Shown: positions 36,532 through 44,965, numbered from the stretch's first letter. The stretch: DNA of 57,332 nt from Atopobacter phocae ATCC BAA-285 (GCF_000526675.1 NZ_JAGN01000006.1:1-57332); one strand, 5' to 3'. The notes: generated by a model not told the origin, from the sequence alone. Numbers and translations are program-made.

Positions 36532-37212
36532 TTATTTTGACGGTCTTTCTTTCATTAAACCATCTTCCATTTCAAATACTCGATCAGAATAAGGAATTAA
36601 ACGTTTATCATGAGTCACCATAATAATCGCTGCTTTTGTCTGATGTGCTTGCTCTTTTAACAATTCAACCACTTCAAAAGCTCGTTCTGAATCTAAACTT
36701 GCTGTTGGTTCATCAGCTAATATGACACTTGGATGGTGGTATAATGCTTTGGCTATTGCTACACGCTGTCTTTCTCCACCTGATAAATCATTAGGATATT
36801 GATTTGCTAATTCCTCTATTCCAAGAGAAGTTAACAAATTATTTATTTTTTCTTTGTTTGTTTTTTCTTTGATATATCGATCTAATAATTGAAATTGCTC
36901 TTTTACTGTTAAAAATGGAATTAAATTTGAACTTTGCAAAATAAATCCAATTTTCCCAAAGCGTAATTCACTCTTTTGTTTATCTGACAATTGGCTAACA
37001 TCTTGACCATCAACCAACAAAGTCCCATTAGATGGCTCTTGAAGAATACCGGCAATTGTTAAAAACGTACTCTTACCTGATCCACTTGGTCCAATAATAC
37101 TAACAAATTCTCCCGGTTGTACGTGGAAATCAAGTGATTTCAACGCTTGTATTTCAGTTCGTCCTTGCTTAAAGGTTTTTGATATCTGTTTCATTTCTAA
37201 TGGATAATTCAT
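36532..37212 (-). CDS. hrtA: ABC transporter ATPase, HrtA-like
   Basis: Walker A GPSGSGKS, signature LSGGERQRVAIAKAL, Walker B VILADEPTASLD and the H-loop VTHD are all present in 226 residues, matching the MacB/LolD-like ATPase of haem exporter HrtBA. It would power the permease encoded 12 bases upstream. The haem assignment rests on the pairing with an HrtB-like permease and on the operator. Confidence 0.82.
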   Translation of the reverse strand: MNYPLEMKQISKTFKQGRTEIQALKSLDFHVQPGEFVSIIGPSGSGKSTFLTIAGILQEPSNGTLLVDGQDVSQLSDKQKSELRFGKIGFILQSSNLIPFLTVKEQFQLLDRYIKEKTNKEKINNLLTSLGIEELANQYPNDLSGGERQRVAIAKALYHHPSVILADEPTASLDSERAFEVVELLKEQAHQTKAAIIMVTHDKRLIPYSDRVFEMEDGLMKERPSK

Positions 37213-37224
37213 TAAAATCCCCTC

Positions 37225-38307
37225 CTATATCGCACTAATTGGGTCAACTTTCGTCACTGTTTTGAGTGAGAAAATACCGCCTAAAACTGCTACGATGATT
37301 AAAACACCACTATATAACGCCCAACGTTGATACTCAATCGCAAATGGCATGCCACTAGGTAAAATTTGAGCCGTTAAAACTGCCAGTAAAAAAGCTATAG
37401 CTACACCAAATACACCAATTAATAAACTTTGGTACAACATACTTGTAGCAATAAAACTTGTTCGAACACCTTCGACTTTCATGACGGCGAATAGTGATTG
37501 TTTTTGTAAAGTCATGACATACATAAAAATACCAATAATCGCTACAACAATAACAAATAGGAAATAAACCATACCAGTTAATGTTAAATCTTGTTCGGTA
37601 TATCCAGGCAATTCATTAATAAACATTTGTTTTGATAATTTTTCTAGAGAATTGCCATTTTCCACTTCATCTTTATTAATCGTCCCTTTATTTTCCAATA
37701 CAATCGCACTAATCGGTGCCATCTCATTAGCTTGTGTATTTTGATTTGGGAATTTCAACGCACGCCAATTCGATAAACTCGTATATACGACCGGTAAAGC
37801 GGAATATGACGTTTTTTCGAATACCCCTACAATTTTAAAAGAATCGTCCGATTGACCAAACTTAATATCTTGATTTAATTTAAATCCTTTTTCCAATAAG
37901 TCTTCAGAGATAATCACTTCTTTTTTATCATCATCTGTATACATCTCCCCTTCAATTAATGAAGGTAAAATAAAGGCATCTGTTGTTGTTGAAAAAATGG
38001 CGACATTCTCTTGTGCATCTCCTCGTTCAGCAACAGCGTTCACAAATCCAAGAGGTGCTGTTTCTGTGCCCTCTATTTGTTTTAAGTCCTTTTCGTCTAG
38101 CATTGAACCTAGAATAGAGCGGTTAGCATTTTCATTCACGACAATTTCTTGTCCGTTCCAGTCGTCAACCACTTGTCGAAATTCTATTTTCAATCCATCA
38201 GCTAACCCACTTAACATAAATACTACATAGGCAATAAGTACCATAATACCAATGACTAAACTATATTTTAATTTATCATATTTCATTTCTTTAATTGCTA
38301 AAAGCAT
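37225..38307 (-). CDS. hrtB: FtsX-type ABC permease, HrtB-like (haem efflux)
   Basis: Four membrane segments with a large extracellular domain between the first and second (about 35-240), as in HrtB/MacB-type permeases. The N-terminus MLLAIKEMKYDKLKYSL resembles HrtB proteins of lactic acid bacteria. The start is the ATG at 38307 after GGAGG; an upstream in-frame start would lie over the operator region. Length 360. First gene of hrtB-hrtA-tetR. It would extrude excess haem from the membrane. Confidence 0.8.
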   Translation of the reverse strand: MLLAIKEMKYDKLKYSLVIGIMVLIAYVVFMLSGLADGLKIEFRQVVDDWNGQEIVVNENANRSILGSMLDEKDLKQIEGTETAPLGFVNAVAERGDAQENVAIFSTTTDAFILPSLIEGEMYTDDDKKEVIISEDLLEKGFKLNQDIKFGQSDDSFKIVGVFEKTSYSALPVVYTSLSNWRALKFPNQNTQANEMAPISAIVLENKGTINKDEVENGNSLEKLSKQMFINELPGYTEQDLTLTGMVYFLFVIVVAIIGIFMYVMTLQKQSLFAVMKVEGVRTSFIATSMLYQSLLIGVFGVAIAFLLAVLTAQILPSGMPFAIEYQRWALYSGVLIIVAVLGGIFSLKTVTKVDPISAI

Positions 38308-38330
38308 ATAATAGCCTCCTCGTTTTAATA

Positions 38331-38347
38331 AGTAACAAAGTGTCACT
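38331..38347. promoter_or_regulatory. Operator copy 2 for the hrtBA-type operon
   Basis: AGTAACAAAGTGTCACT is a 7-3-7 inverted repeat with one mismatch, repeating the perfect palindrome at 38367-38383. It covers roughly +1 to +17 of the presumed transcript. Confidence 0.6.
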
Positions 38348-38353
38348 ATTGAT

Positions 38354-38382
38354 ACTTTAACTTAAAAGTGACATTTTGTCAC
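38354..38382 (-). promoter_or_regulatory. Promoter of hrtB-hrtA-tetR
   Basis: On the minus strand GTGACA, a 17-base spacer and TAAAGT. The -35 and part of the spacer lie inside the perfect palindrome, so repressor binding would block polymerase. Confidence 0.6.
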
Positions 38383-38383
38383 T
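38367..38383. promoter_or_regulatory. Operator copy 1 for the hrtBA-type operon
   Basis: AGTGACATTTTGTCACT is a perfect 7-3-7 palindrome centred 36 bp from a second copy. It contains TGACA-N3-TGTCA, as recalled for the HrtR operator ATGACACAGTGTCAT. Confidence 0.7.
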
Positions 38384-38443
38384 AGAAACGACTTGACATT
38401 TTACATAATAATTATCACACAAAATTAATCTATAAGAGCATTC

Positions 38444-38478
38444 AAAAAAGAAACAGCTACTATTAGTAACTGTTTCTT
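38444..38478 (-). terminator. Terminator of the rpiR-nanK unit
   Basis: On the minus strand GAAACAG...CTGTTTC with inner TACTA/TAGTA pairing is followed by TTTTTT (38449-38444). Confidence 0.88.
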
Positions 38479-38518
38479 CTTAAAATAATTTTATTTTCTT
38501 AAAAATGCGATTTAATTA

Positions 38519-39415
38519 TTATTGTTGTGACAAGAAGTAATAATATGCACCTAAACGACCTGCTTCATTGCCAAATTGCGCGGGCATAATTTCTTTAGGT
38601 AAAAAGCTTTCATTTTCAATAACTGATTGTAGCTGTTTTTCAATCATTGGTAATAGAATAACATGTTGATGCATAATGCCTCCACCTAAAATAATACTAT
38701 CAGGATTTAATAAATAGATGATTGGTAATAATCCTTCAGCAAAGTTTTTCGTAAACCATTCTATCGTTTCAATTGCCGCATGATCATTTGCTTGATACGC
38801 TTCAAAAATTATTTTACCATTAACTTCTTCTTTGCCAGTTAACGATTCATAATATTTACACATGGCAGTAGTTGAAGCAATATCTTGAAAACGTTGACCA
38901 TTAATTGGTAAATAGCCCACCTCTCCTGCCGAAAAATGATGACCATGATGTAATGCGCCGTTCACAATAACTGCCCCACCAATTCCTGTTCCAATGGTTA
39001 AACATGCAACAGTTGAATCTGCTGAGAAATCTCCCTTTTGAAATTCACCATAAGCTGCTGCATTAACATCATTGAGAATAGTACAAGGCAGGTGATAAGC
39101 TGCTTCAATTGCTGCTTTGAAATCTGTCCCAATATACCCTGGAATCGTGTAACCCGCATAAATAATTTTTCCCTGAATCGGATCAACTACTCCAGCAGAC
39201 GAAATCGCTATACCAGTCAAAGTTTTATTTTGATTACTTAAAAACGCTATCGAATCTCCAACTAATTCAAGAACTGTTTCAAGAATTTGATTGCTTCCTT
39301 CATCCATATTAATTGGCGTTGGAATTTCTCCAAAGCAATCCATTGAATGTCCGTCTTGATTGTATATATCTGTTTTTATCGTTGTACCACCAATATCTAT
39401 AGCTAAAATATGCAT
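38519..39415 (-). CDS. nanK: ROK-family sugar kinase, probable N-acetylmannosamine kinase
   Basis: Would phosphorylate ManNAc released by NanA to ManNAc-6-P. The ATP-binding motif AIDIGGTTIKTDIY lies at the N-terminus and ILNDVNAAAYGE holds the catalytic Asp; CLTIGTGIGGAV follows. The zinc-binding CxCGxxGCxE motif of classic ROK kinases is missing (the region reads HFSAGEVGYLPINGQRFQDI), so this is a zinc-free subtype. The specificity is inferred from the nan neighbours. Length 298. Confidence 0.82.
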   Translation of the reverse strand: MHILAIDIGGTTIKTDIYNQDGHSMDCFGEIPTPINMDEGSNQILETVLELVGDSIAFLSNQNKTLTGIAISSAGVVDPIQGKIIYAGYTIPGYIGTDFKAAIEAAYHLPCTILNDVNAAAYGEFQKGDFSADSTVACLTIGTGIGGAVIVNGALHHGHHFSAGEVGYLPINGQRFQDIASTTAMCKYYESLTGKEEVNGKIIFEAYQANDHAAIETIEWFTKNFAEGLLPIIYLLNPDSIILGGGIMHQHVILLPMIEKQLQSVIENESFLPKEIMPAQFGNEAGRLGAYYYFLSQQ

Positions 39416-39427
39416 GATTTCACATCC

Positions 39428-40252
39428 TTAATGTTCATTTTTTAAATCTAAAGCAGCCAGCGTTGAGCTGAATATTCGTTCTTTTTCAGTTCGATTATCT
39501 TCTAGAAAATACGCATAAAAAATATCAATCATAATAAGTAACGGAAACTGTGGTGAAATAATTTTACCTTGAGATAAAGTCGACTTGATTGCAACTAATA
39601 TTATTTCATCGCAATATTCTTTGAAACTTTTATCATTATTAGCAGTGAGTAAAATGGTATGCGCATGGTTCATTTTAGCTAATTTTAAGGATTTCAAAAT
39701 GGTTTCTGTTTGGCCAGAGACACTAATGCCGATTAATAGCGTCGATTCATCAATTAACGCATGATTCATCCGCATCATATGATCATCAGTTATCGCTTCA
39801 CAAATCAAACCTAAGCGCATAAAACGTAATTTCATTTCTTGCGCTACTAATCCTGAACTACCTTGTCCATAAATATAAACTCTTTTTGAACGAATCAATA
39901 AATCTGCTACGCGAAATAAAAGTTCTTCATTTACTAATTGATATGTTTTTTGCAGCAATTCTTCATAATCGTTTAATACACGTTGCGTCAACTCTCGACT
40001 AATTCTTGTTTTTTGTTTAGACGATTCTTTATAATCAAAAATAAATTGTCGATAGCCCGAATAACCGCATTTTTGAGCGAAACGTGTTAGCGATGGCTCA
40101 GAGACATGAAGCTGCTTTGCAATATTTTTTGACGAAAAATCAATCGAATAATCACGATTATGAATAAAAAAATCAGCTACCTCACGTTCAACAGGGGTGA
40201 AATGAGGATACACAGATTCAAGCAAAGGAATCATATTCACTTCTTTTCTCAT
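39428..40252 (-). CDS. RpiR-family transcriptional regulator of sialic acid genes
   Basis: N-terminal RpiR helix-turn-helix (VADFFIHN, SKNIAKQLHVSEPSLTRFAQ) and a C-terminal SIS sugar-phosphate-binding domain (VYIYGQGSSGLVAQEM, GISVSGQTETI). In Firmicutes such regulators commonly control nan genes and sense an amino-sugar phosphate. It lies between nanK and the transporter operon. An alternative start is Met7. Length 274. Confidence 0.85.
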   Translation of the reverse strand: MRKEVNMIPLLESVYPHFTPVEREVADFFIHNRDYSIDFSSKNIAKQLHVSEPSLTRFAQKCGYSGYRQFIFDYKESSKQKTRISRELTQRVLNDYEELLQKTYQLVNEELLFRVADLLIRSKRVYIYGQGSSGLVAQEMKLRFMRLGLICEAITDDHMMRMNHALIDESTLLIGISVSGQTETILKSLKLAKMNHAHTILLTANNDKSFKEYCDEIILVAIKSTLSQGKIISPQFPLLIMIDIFYAYFLEDNRTEKERIFSSTLAALDLKNEH

Positions 40253-40284
40253 TTTTATATCACTTCCCTATTATATTATCATTT

Positions 40285-40316
40285 AAAAAGAGGGAAAAGA
40301 CAACTGTCTTTCCCCT
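40285..40316 (-). terminator. Terminator between yhcH and rpiR
   Basis: On the minus strand GGGGAAAGACA pairs with TGTCTTTTCCC (one bulge), followed by TCTTTTT. It separates nanE-nanA-transporter-yhcH from rpiR-nanK. Confidence 0.8.
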
Positions 40317-40331
40317 TTTATTGAAAATGTT

Positions 40332-40772
40332 TTAATACTTCACTTTAAAGACAGCTTTTTTTATCGATTCACTTTCTTTAGCTACTAATCCCGTTTTATG
40401 TACATCTTCACGATCAAATACTAATATTTGACCAGGTTCAATGACCAATTCTGACATCGGTGTAGCTTCTGATTGTTGCCAGTCATCACCTTCAACATAG
40501 TCTCCTAATTGTACAGCGTCGATGAAGTTATGCCAGATTCTTTCTTGTCCTTTAATTGGAACGTGAATATCTAAATAAGCGCGATGACTTTCCCAAACTC
40601 GCTGATCTGGAGTTGTTGTTTGATATTCTAACACATTAAAATAGAAATCATTTGTCACATGATGCGGTCCTTTTTCTAAATCAGTTAAGTTATGATCTTT
40701 TAAATAATCAATAACTCGCATAACAGCTTCTCTTTTAACTTGAGTGACATGTCTCAAATCATACAATTCCAT
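40332..40772 (-). CDS. YhcH/YjgK/YiaL-family protein (NanQ-like sialic acid anomerase)
   Basis: Cupin-like protein; E. coli NanQ (YhcH) of this family speeds mutarotation of N-acetylneuraminate. Motifs include HRAYLDIHVPIKGQERI and the late VIEPGQILVFDREDVHKTG. I choose the ATG at 40772, which overlaps the transporter stop as TAATG, giving 146 residues; an ATG at 40790 lies upstream of the GGTGAG site. The context in the nan operon supports the role. Confidence 0.85.
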   Translation of the reverse strand: MELYDLRHVTQVKREAVMRVIDYLKDHNLTDLEKGPHHVTNDFYFNVLEYQTTTPDQRVWESHRAYLDIHVPIKGQERIWHNFIDAVQLGDYVEGDDWQQSEATPMSELVIEPGQILVFDREDVHKTGLVAKESESIKKAVFKVKY

Positions 40773-42316
40773 TATTTTCTCACCGACCATTCATTACTTG
40801 CTTTAATTTCAGGAATATCGTAAATTGTTGTGAATTTTGGAGCACGTGATGAATCATCTTTTACGATAAGTGAAACAATATATCCAACAATTAATGACAC
40901 ACCAATTGAAATTAATGAATATACCCAAATACTTACTTTATCAGCTGGAACACCATATTTAATGTAAATCATTACTAAACTAGATACGATTAAAGCAGCA
41001 TAAGCACCAGCTTTGTTTGCTTTTTTAGTAAATACACCTAACATGAATACTCCACCAAGAACTCCAAGAACTAATCCCATGAAACCATTAAACCATTGGT
41101 ACGCTGATTGAATATTAGAATGAGCCAGTACAATTGAAATAACAATTGAGAAAACGCCCACTCCCAACGAAATCCAACGAGCGATTTGAGTGCGTTTTGC
41201 ATCGTCTAAATCTTTTGAAATAACATCTTGAATATCTAATGTCCATGAAGTTGCCACAGAGTTCAATCCAGTTGAAAGAGTCGATTGACTAGCTGCATAA
41301 ATAGCCGCTAATAAAATCCCTGTAATTCCTACTGGTAAACGATATGCAATAAAGTATGTAAAGATTTGATCTTGAGCAATTTGTGCGCCTGGATCAGAAG
41401 GGTTTTGAATTTGATAATAAGCATATAAACCTGTTCCAATTAAATAAAATACTGTCGCAATAAAAATGGAAAGAAGTCCATTAGTAAACATCATTTTGTT
41501 TAACTTTTTAATATCTTGTGTTGTCGTAAAACGTTGAACAATATCTTGACTAGAAATATATGAAGATAACGTATTAAATCCAGCACCAACAACTAGTAAA
41601 AAAATTGAAGAATTTAATAAGTTAGCATCAAAGATTGGCTCACTTGGAGAGATAAACTTATCTTGACCCAAAAGATCCAGAATCGGTTGGAAACCACCAT
41701 CTAGGTCTTTAACTAAGAAACCAAGGGCAACTGTTACACCTACAAGTAAAACAGCACCTTGAATGAAGTCTGTCCATAAAACAGATTTAATACCACCTGT
41801 ATAAGAATAAATAATAGCAATAACACCCATAACAATAATTAAAATATTAACTGAAATTCCTGTTAAAGAAGCTAAAGCTGCTGATGGTAAATACATAATA
41901 ATCGACATACGACCTACTTGATAAATAATGAATAGAATAGCCCCAATCGCACGTAAAACACGTGAATTAAAACGTTGTTCTAAATAGTCGTACGCTGTGT
42001 CAATATCCATTCGAGCATAAATTGGTAGGAAAAATTTAATCGCAAATGGAATCGCAATAATCATACCTAATTGAGCAAACCATAATAACCATGTGCCATT
42101 ATAAGAGTTACCTGCTAATGTCATGAATGAAATTGGACTAAGTAACGTCGCAAAAATTGAAACAGAAGTTACATACCAAGGAATGGACCCATCCCCTTTA
42201 AAGAATTCTTTCCCTTCCATATCCTTCTTAGAAAAAAGTAAACCGGCAAATAAAACAGCCGCTAAGTAAACAACTAAAATACTAAAATCTATTGTTGTAA
42301 AGCCTTGTTGTCCCAC
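40772..42316 (-). CDS. Sodium:solute symporter, probable sialic acid transporter
   Basis: A 514-residue SSS-family protein with about 13 membrane segments. Typical blocks are SIFATLLSPISFMTLAG near the N-terminus, GGIKSVLWTDFIQG, and AIYAASQSTLSTGLNSVATS. The position between nanA and yhcH makes N-acetylneuraminate the likely substrate, as for SiaT-type symporters. Gene stop and next start overlap (TAATG). Confidence 0.88.
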   Translation of the reverse strand: MGQQGFTTIDFSILVVYLAAVLFAGLLFSKKDMEGKEFFKGDGSIPWYVTSVSIFATLLSPISFMTLAGNSYNGTWLLWFAQLGMIIAIPFAIKFFLPIYARMDIDTAYDYLEQRFNSRVLRAIGAILFIIYQVGRMSIIMYLPSAALASLTGISVNILIIVMGVIAIIYSYTGGIKSVLWTDFIQGAVLLVGVTVALGFLVKDLDGGFQPILDLLGQDKFISPSEPIFDANLLNSSIFLLVVGAGFNTLSSYISSQDIVQRFTTTQDIKKLNKMMFTNGLLSIFIATVFYLIGTGLYAYYQIQNPSDPGAQIAQDQIFTYFIAYRLPVGITGILLAAIYAASQSTLSTGLNSVATSWTLDIQDVISKDLDDAKRTQIARWISLGVGVFSIVISIVLAHSNIQSAYQWFNGFMGLVLGVLGGVFMLGVFTKKANKAGAYAALIVSSLVMIYIKYGVPADKVSIWVYSLISIGVSLIVGYIVSLIVKDDSSRAPKFTTIYDIPEIKASNEWSVRK

Positions 42317-42351
42317 AGTTAATCTCCTTTGTAAAAAGTATTTTTAAGCCC

Positions 42352-42381
42352 GTCTTCAAGGCGACATTACACCTTGAAGAC
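42352..42381. other. Hairpin between nanA and the transporter gene
   Basis: GTCTTCAAGG and CCTTGAAGAC form a perfect 10-bp stem with a 10-base loop. No immediate T-run follows on the minus strand, so it looks like a processing or stability element rather than a full terminator. Confidence 0.6.
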
Positions 42382-42402
42382 ACGGTTTAATTCATTAAAT
42401 AT

Positions 42403-43299
42403 TTATAAATATGCTTTAAAAATTCGGTCAGCTTCTTCTTTTTGAATAGCAGTCATGGAAGCCATTGGTTTGCGACTCAAGAATTCTCCTTGATCTGCTC
42501 CTTGTAATTGAAGAATACGTTTTAATGTTGGATATAATCCATTTGCTAAAATAGCTTCAATTAAATCATTACTTTCATTTTGTAAACGAAGTGCTTCTTC
42601 ATGATTACCTGATTTGACAGCTTCTAAAATACCTTTTGCACGAATACCATTTACGTTATATGTTGATCCGATTGCTCCATCAACTTTGTAGATAGCTGCT
42701 GGATAAAGCATTTCGTCAAAGCCAGAGTAAATTAAAACGTTAGGGAATGCTTTACGTAAACGTTCTAATAAGAAGAAGTCTGCTGCAGTAAATTTAACAC
42801 CAATAATATTATTTAATTCAAACAACTCTTTGAACTCAGCCATTCCCATATTGATGCCTGTTAAAACAGGGATAGAATAAATAATTAAATCATTGTCGAC
42901 TGCTTCAGTGATATCTTTATAATATTGTTTCACTTCAGCGAATGAGAATTTATAATAAAACGGTGTTACAGCTGAAATCGCATCATAATCTATATCGGTA
43001 GCAAATTGACCTAATTCAATTGCTTCATAAACATTTGGTCCACCAACTTGAGCAATTAATTTGATGGCATCTTTTGCTTCATCTTTAACAATTTCAAAAA
43101 TTTGTTTTTTAATGGCTTTATCCAATAAGAAGTTTTCACCTGTTGATCCACCTACATATAATCCATCGACTTTCATTGTATCAATGTTATGGCGCACAAC
43201 TTGACGTAACCCTGCTTCGTTAACATTTCCTTCTGAATCAAATGGTACTAGTAAAGCTGAAATAATTCCTTTTATATCGCGTCCTGTTTTCTTTGTCAT
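42403..43299 (-). CDS. nanA: N-acetylneuraminate lyase
   Basis: Cleaves sialic acid to ManNAc and pyruvate. It has the DapA-superfamily barrel with GGSTGENFLL, Tyr141 in IIYSIPVLTG and the Schiff-base Lys169 in IIGVKFTAAD. Length 298 is typical. Shine-Dalgarno GGGGGAA. It follows nanE by 11 bases in the operon read from 44033. Confidence 0.95.
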   Translation of the reverse strand: MTKKTGRDIKGIISALLVPFDSEGNVNEAGLRQVVRHNIDTMKVDGLYVGGSTGENFLLDKAIKKQIFEIVKDEAKDAIKLIAQVGGPNVYEAIELGQFATDIDYDAISAVTPFYYKFSFAEVKQYYKDITEAVDNDLIIYSIPVLTGINMGMAEFKELFELNNIIGVKFTAADFFLLERLRKAFPNVLIYSGFDEMLYPAAIYKVDGAIGSTYNVNGIRAKGILEAVKSGNHEEALRLQNESNDLIEAILANGLYPTLKRILQLQGADQGEFLSRKPMASMTAIQKEEADRIFKAYL

Positions 43300-43310
43300 T
43301 ATAATTCCCC

Positions 43311-44000
43311 CTAATTGTCTTTTGAATGAATTGCATCAACGAATTTTTTTGTAATAAGTTGTGGTCTTGTAATAGCTGATCCTACAACCACACTATAAAC
43401 GCCAATTTCAAGTACACGTTTTACTTTTTCTGGCGTATCAATATTACCTTCAGCAATGATTGGACGATTAATCTCTTGTACTGCTTCCTTAATTAATTCA
43501 AAGTCGTTCGTTTCAATTTTAACGCCTTGACTTTGTTTCGTATAACCTACTAATGTCGTTCCAATAAAATCAAAGCCTAAAGCTTCAGCTTTTTTCATTT
43601 CCTCTAGCGTTGAGCAGTCGGCCATAAGTAGCTGTTTGGGATATTTCGATTTAATAGTTGTTACTAAATCACTAAGTGTTTCTCCGTTTGGACGTGAAGA
43701 CGTCGTGGCATCAATTGCAATAATATCTGGATGAGCTTCCATTAATTCATCGACTTCTTTAATTGTGGGTGTAATAAAGGCATCTGCGCCCTCATAGTCA
43801 CGCTTTATAATGCCGATGACTGGAAGATCAACCACCTCTTTAATCGCTTGAATATCACTGACTGAATTCGATCGAATGCCTTTAGCGCCTCCCTCTTTAG
43901 CTGCCACTGCCATGCGAGACATAATATAAGAACTATGCAACGGCTCGTGCTCTAAAGCTTGACAAGAGACAATTAATTCGCCTTTTACGTTTTCGATCAT
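43311..44000 (-). CDS. nanE: N-acetylmannosamine-6-phosphate 2-epimerase
   Basis: Converts ManNAc-6-P to GlcNAc-6-P. TIM-barrel features are SCQALEHEPLHSSYIMSRMA, PVIGIIKRDY with the catalytic Lys, and PIIAEGNIDTPE. The start is the ATG at 44000 after GAGGTGGG, giving 229 residues, the usual size; longer frames upstream run through the promoter. First gene of the nan operon. nagA and nagB, needed next, are not in the window. Confidence 0.95.
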   Translation of the reverse strand: MIENVKGELIVSCQALEHEPLHSSYIMSRMAVAAKEGGAKGIRSNSVSDIQAIKEVVDLPVIGIIKRDYEGADAFITPTIKEVDELMEAHPDIIAIDATTSSRPNGETLSDLVTTIKSKYPKQLLMADCSTLEEMKKAEALGFDFIGTTLVGYTKQSQGVKIETNDFELIKEAVQEINRPIIAEGNIDTPEKVKRVLEIGVYSVVVGSAITRPQLITKKFVDAIHSKDN

Positions 44001-44039
44001 TTTCCCACCTCTTTCTTTGTAAACTCTTTCATTACCGTA

Positions 44040-44068
44040 AATATACACTCTTCTGAAATAAATTTCAA
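44040..44068 (-). promoter_or_regulatory. Promoter of the nan operon
   Basis: On the minus strand TTGAAA (44068-44063), a 17-base spacer and TATATT (44045-44040), 33-40 bases upstream of nanE. Confidence 0.75.
44054..44067. promoter_or_regulatory. Candidate RpiR-type operator in the nan promoter
   Basis: TGAAATAAATTTCA has perfect TGAAAT/ATTTCA arms and overlaps the -35 and spacer. RpiR-family operators commonly have TGAAA-N-TTTCA-like arms, so the regulator encoded at 39428 is the likely ligand. No second copy was seen upstream of rpiR. Confidence 0.55.
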
Positions 44069-44085
44069 GAATACAACAAAATAAA

Positions 44086-44157
44086 GAAACCACTTTCAGT
44101 ATAAAGCTATCTTCAATTGATAATGAAGAAAAATTAACTTTATTAGAAAGTGGTTTC
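44086..44157 (-). terminator. Long rod-like hairpin after the HAD gene
   Basis: GAAACCACTTTC (44086-44097) and GAAAGTGGTTTC (44146-44157) pair perfectly. Inside, ATAAAG/CTTTAT and TCTTCA/TGAAGA add two further stems. The minus-strand tail TTTATTTTG suggests a terminator for the HAD gene, directly ahead of the nan promoter. Confidence 0.65.
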
Positions 44158-44176
44158 ATCCAACTTGATTGATATT

Positions 44177-44965
44177 TTATTTTTTTAAAATGATATTAAA
44201 ATGCTTTAATCCATCTAATATTCCTGTCTGATTATGATGAGTTGTTACGAATGTTGCGATGTCTTTTAGTGCATCAATGGCATTTTCCATGGCAATTGTG
44301 TTTGGGATAAGTTCGAACATTTCTATGTCATTTCTGCCATCACCAAACGCGTAAGTGTGTTCTAAAGGCATATTCAAATAGTTCAACATCTTTTGAATTC
44401 CTTTAGCTTTATTCATATCTTTAGCAACGATATCAATCGCATAAGGAATGTTACGATAAAAAGATAATTCGGGTACTTGCTTTTCATACCATTCATCATC
44501 AGAATCTGTCATCAATAAGATCATTTGTTTATTCATTTTCTGCAATAATTCTTCATTTGCTTCAGGCAATGATTCATTAATAAGTTGATAACACTTTTTC
44601 ATCATCTCACTATGTCCGTTACAGTAGCGATATTCATGATTATAAGCTGTCCATTTATGTCCTAATTTTTCGGCGGCTGCTATCAGTTTTTCTTCACCCA
44701 CTTGTGGAAGATCTTCGTGAAAAATTAATTCATCGTTTAAGATACCAATTGCACCATTTAGCCCGACTAATGTATCAATCCCAACAGCATTAATTTTATC
44801 TTTAACTTCAAAATAACTTCTACCTGTTGCAATGACTGGTAAATAGTTGGCAGCTTTCAAGGCTTTTATTGCCTCTTGTGCTGATTGATTAATCTGAGAT
44901 TTAGCATCCAATAATGTTCCGTCTAGATCAAAGAAAATAACACCTTTATATTGATTTGAATTCAA
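44177..44965 (-). CDS. Cof-type HAD-IIB sugar phosphatase
   Basis: HAD hydrolase with motif I DLDGTLLDAKSQI, motif II ATGRS, motif III Lys in KAKGIQ and motif IV GDGRNDIEMFE. The C2B cap domain between motifs II and III is typical of Cof-like phosphatases acting on sugar phosphates or flavin phosphates. The substrate is unknown. The start is TTG at 44965, 10 bases after AAGGATG. Length 262. It lies just upstream of the nan operon but has its own terminator. Confidence 0.88.
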   Translation of the reverse strand: MNSNQYKGVIFFDLDGTLLDAKSQINQSAQEAIKALKAANYLPVIATGRSYFEVKDKINAVGIDTLVGLNGAIGILNDELIFHEDLPQVGEEKLIAAAEKLGHKWTAYNHEYRYCNGHSEMMKKCYQLINESLPEANEELLQKMNKQMILLMTDSDDEWYEKQVPELSFYRNIPYAIDIVAKDMNKAKGIQKMLNYLNMPLEHTYAFGDGRNDIEMFELIPNTIAMENAIDALKDIATFVTTHHNQTGILDGLKHFNIILKK

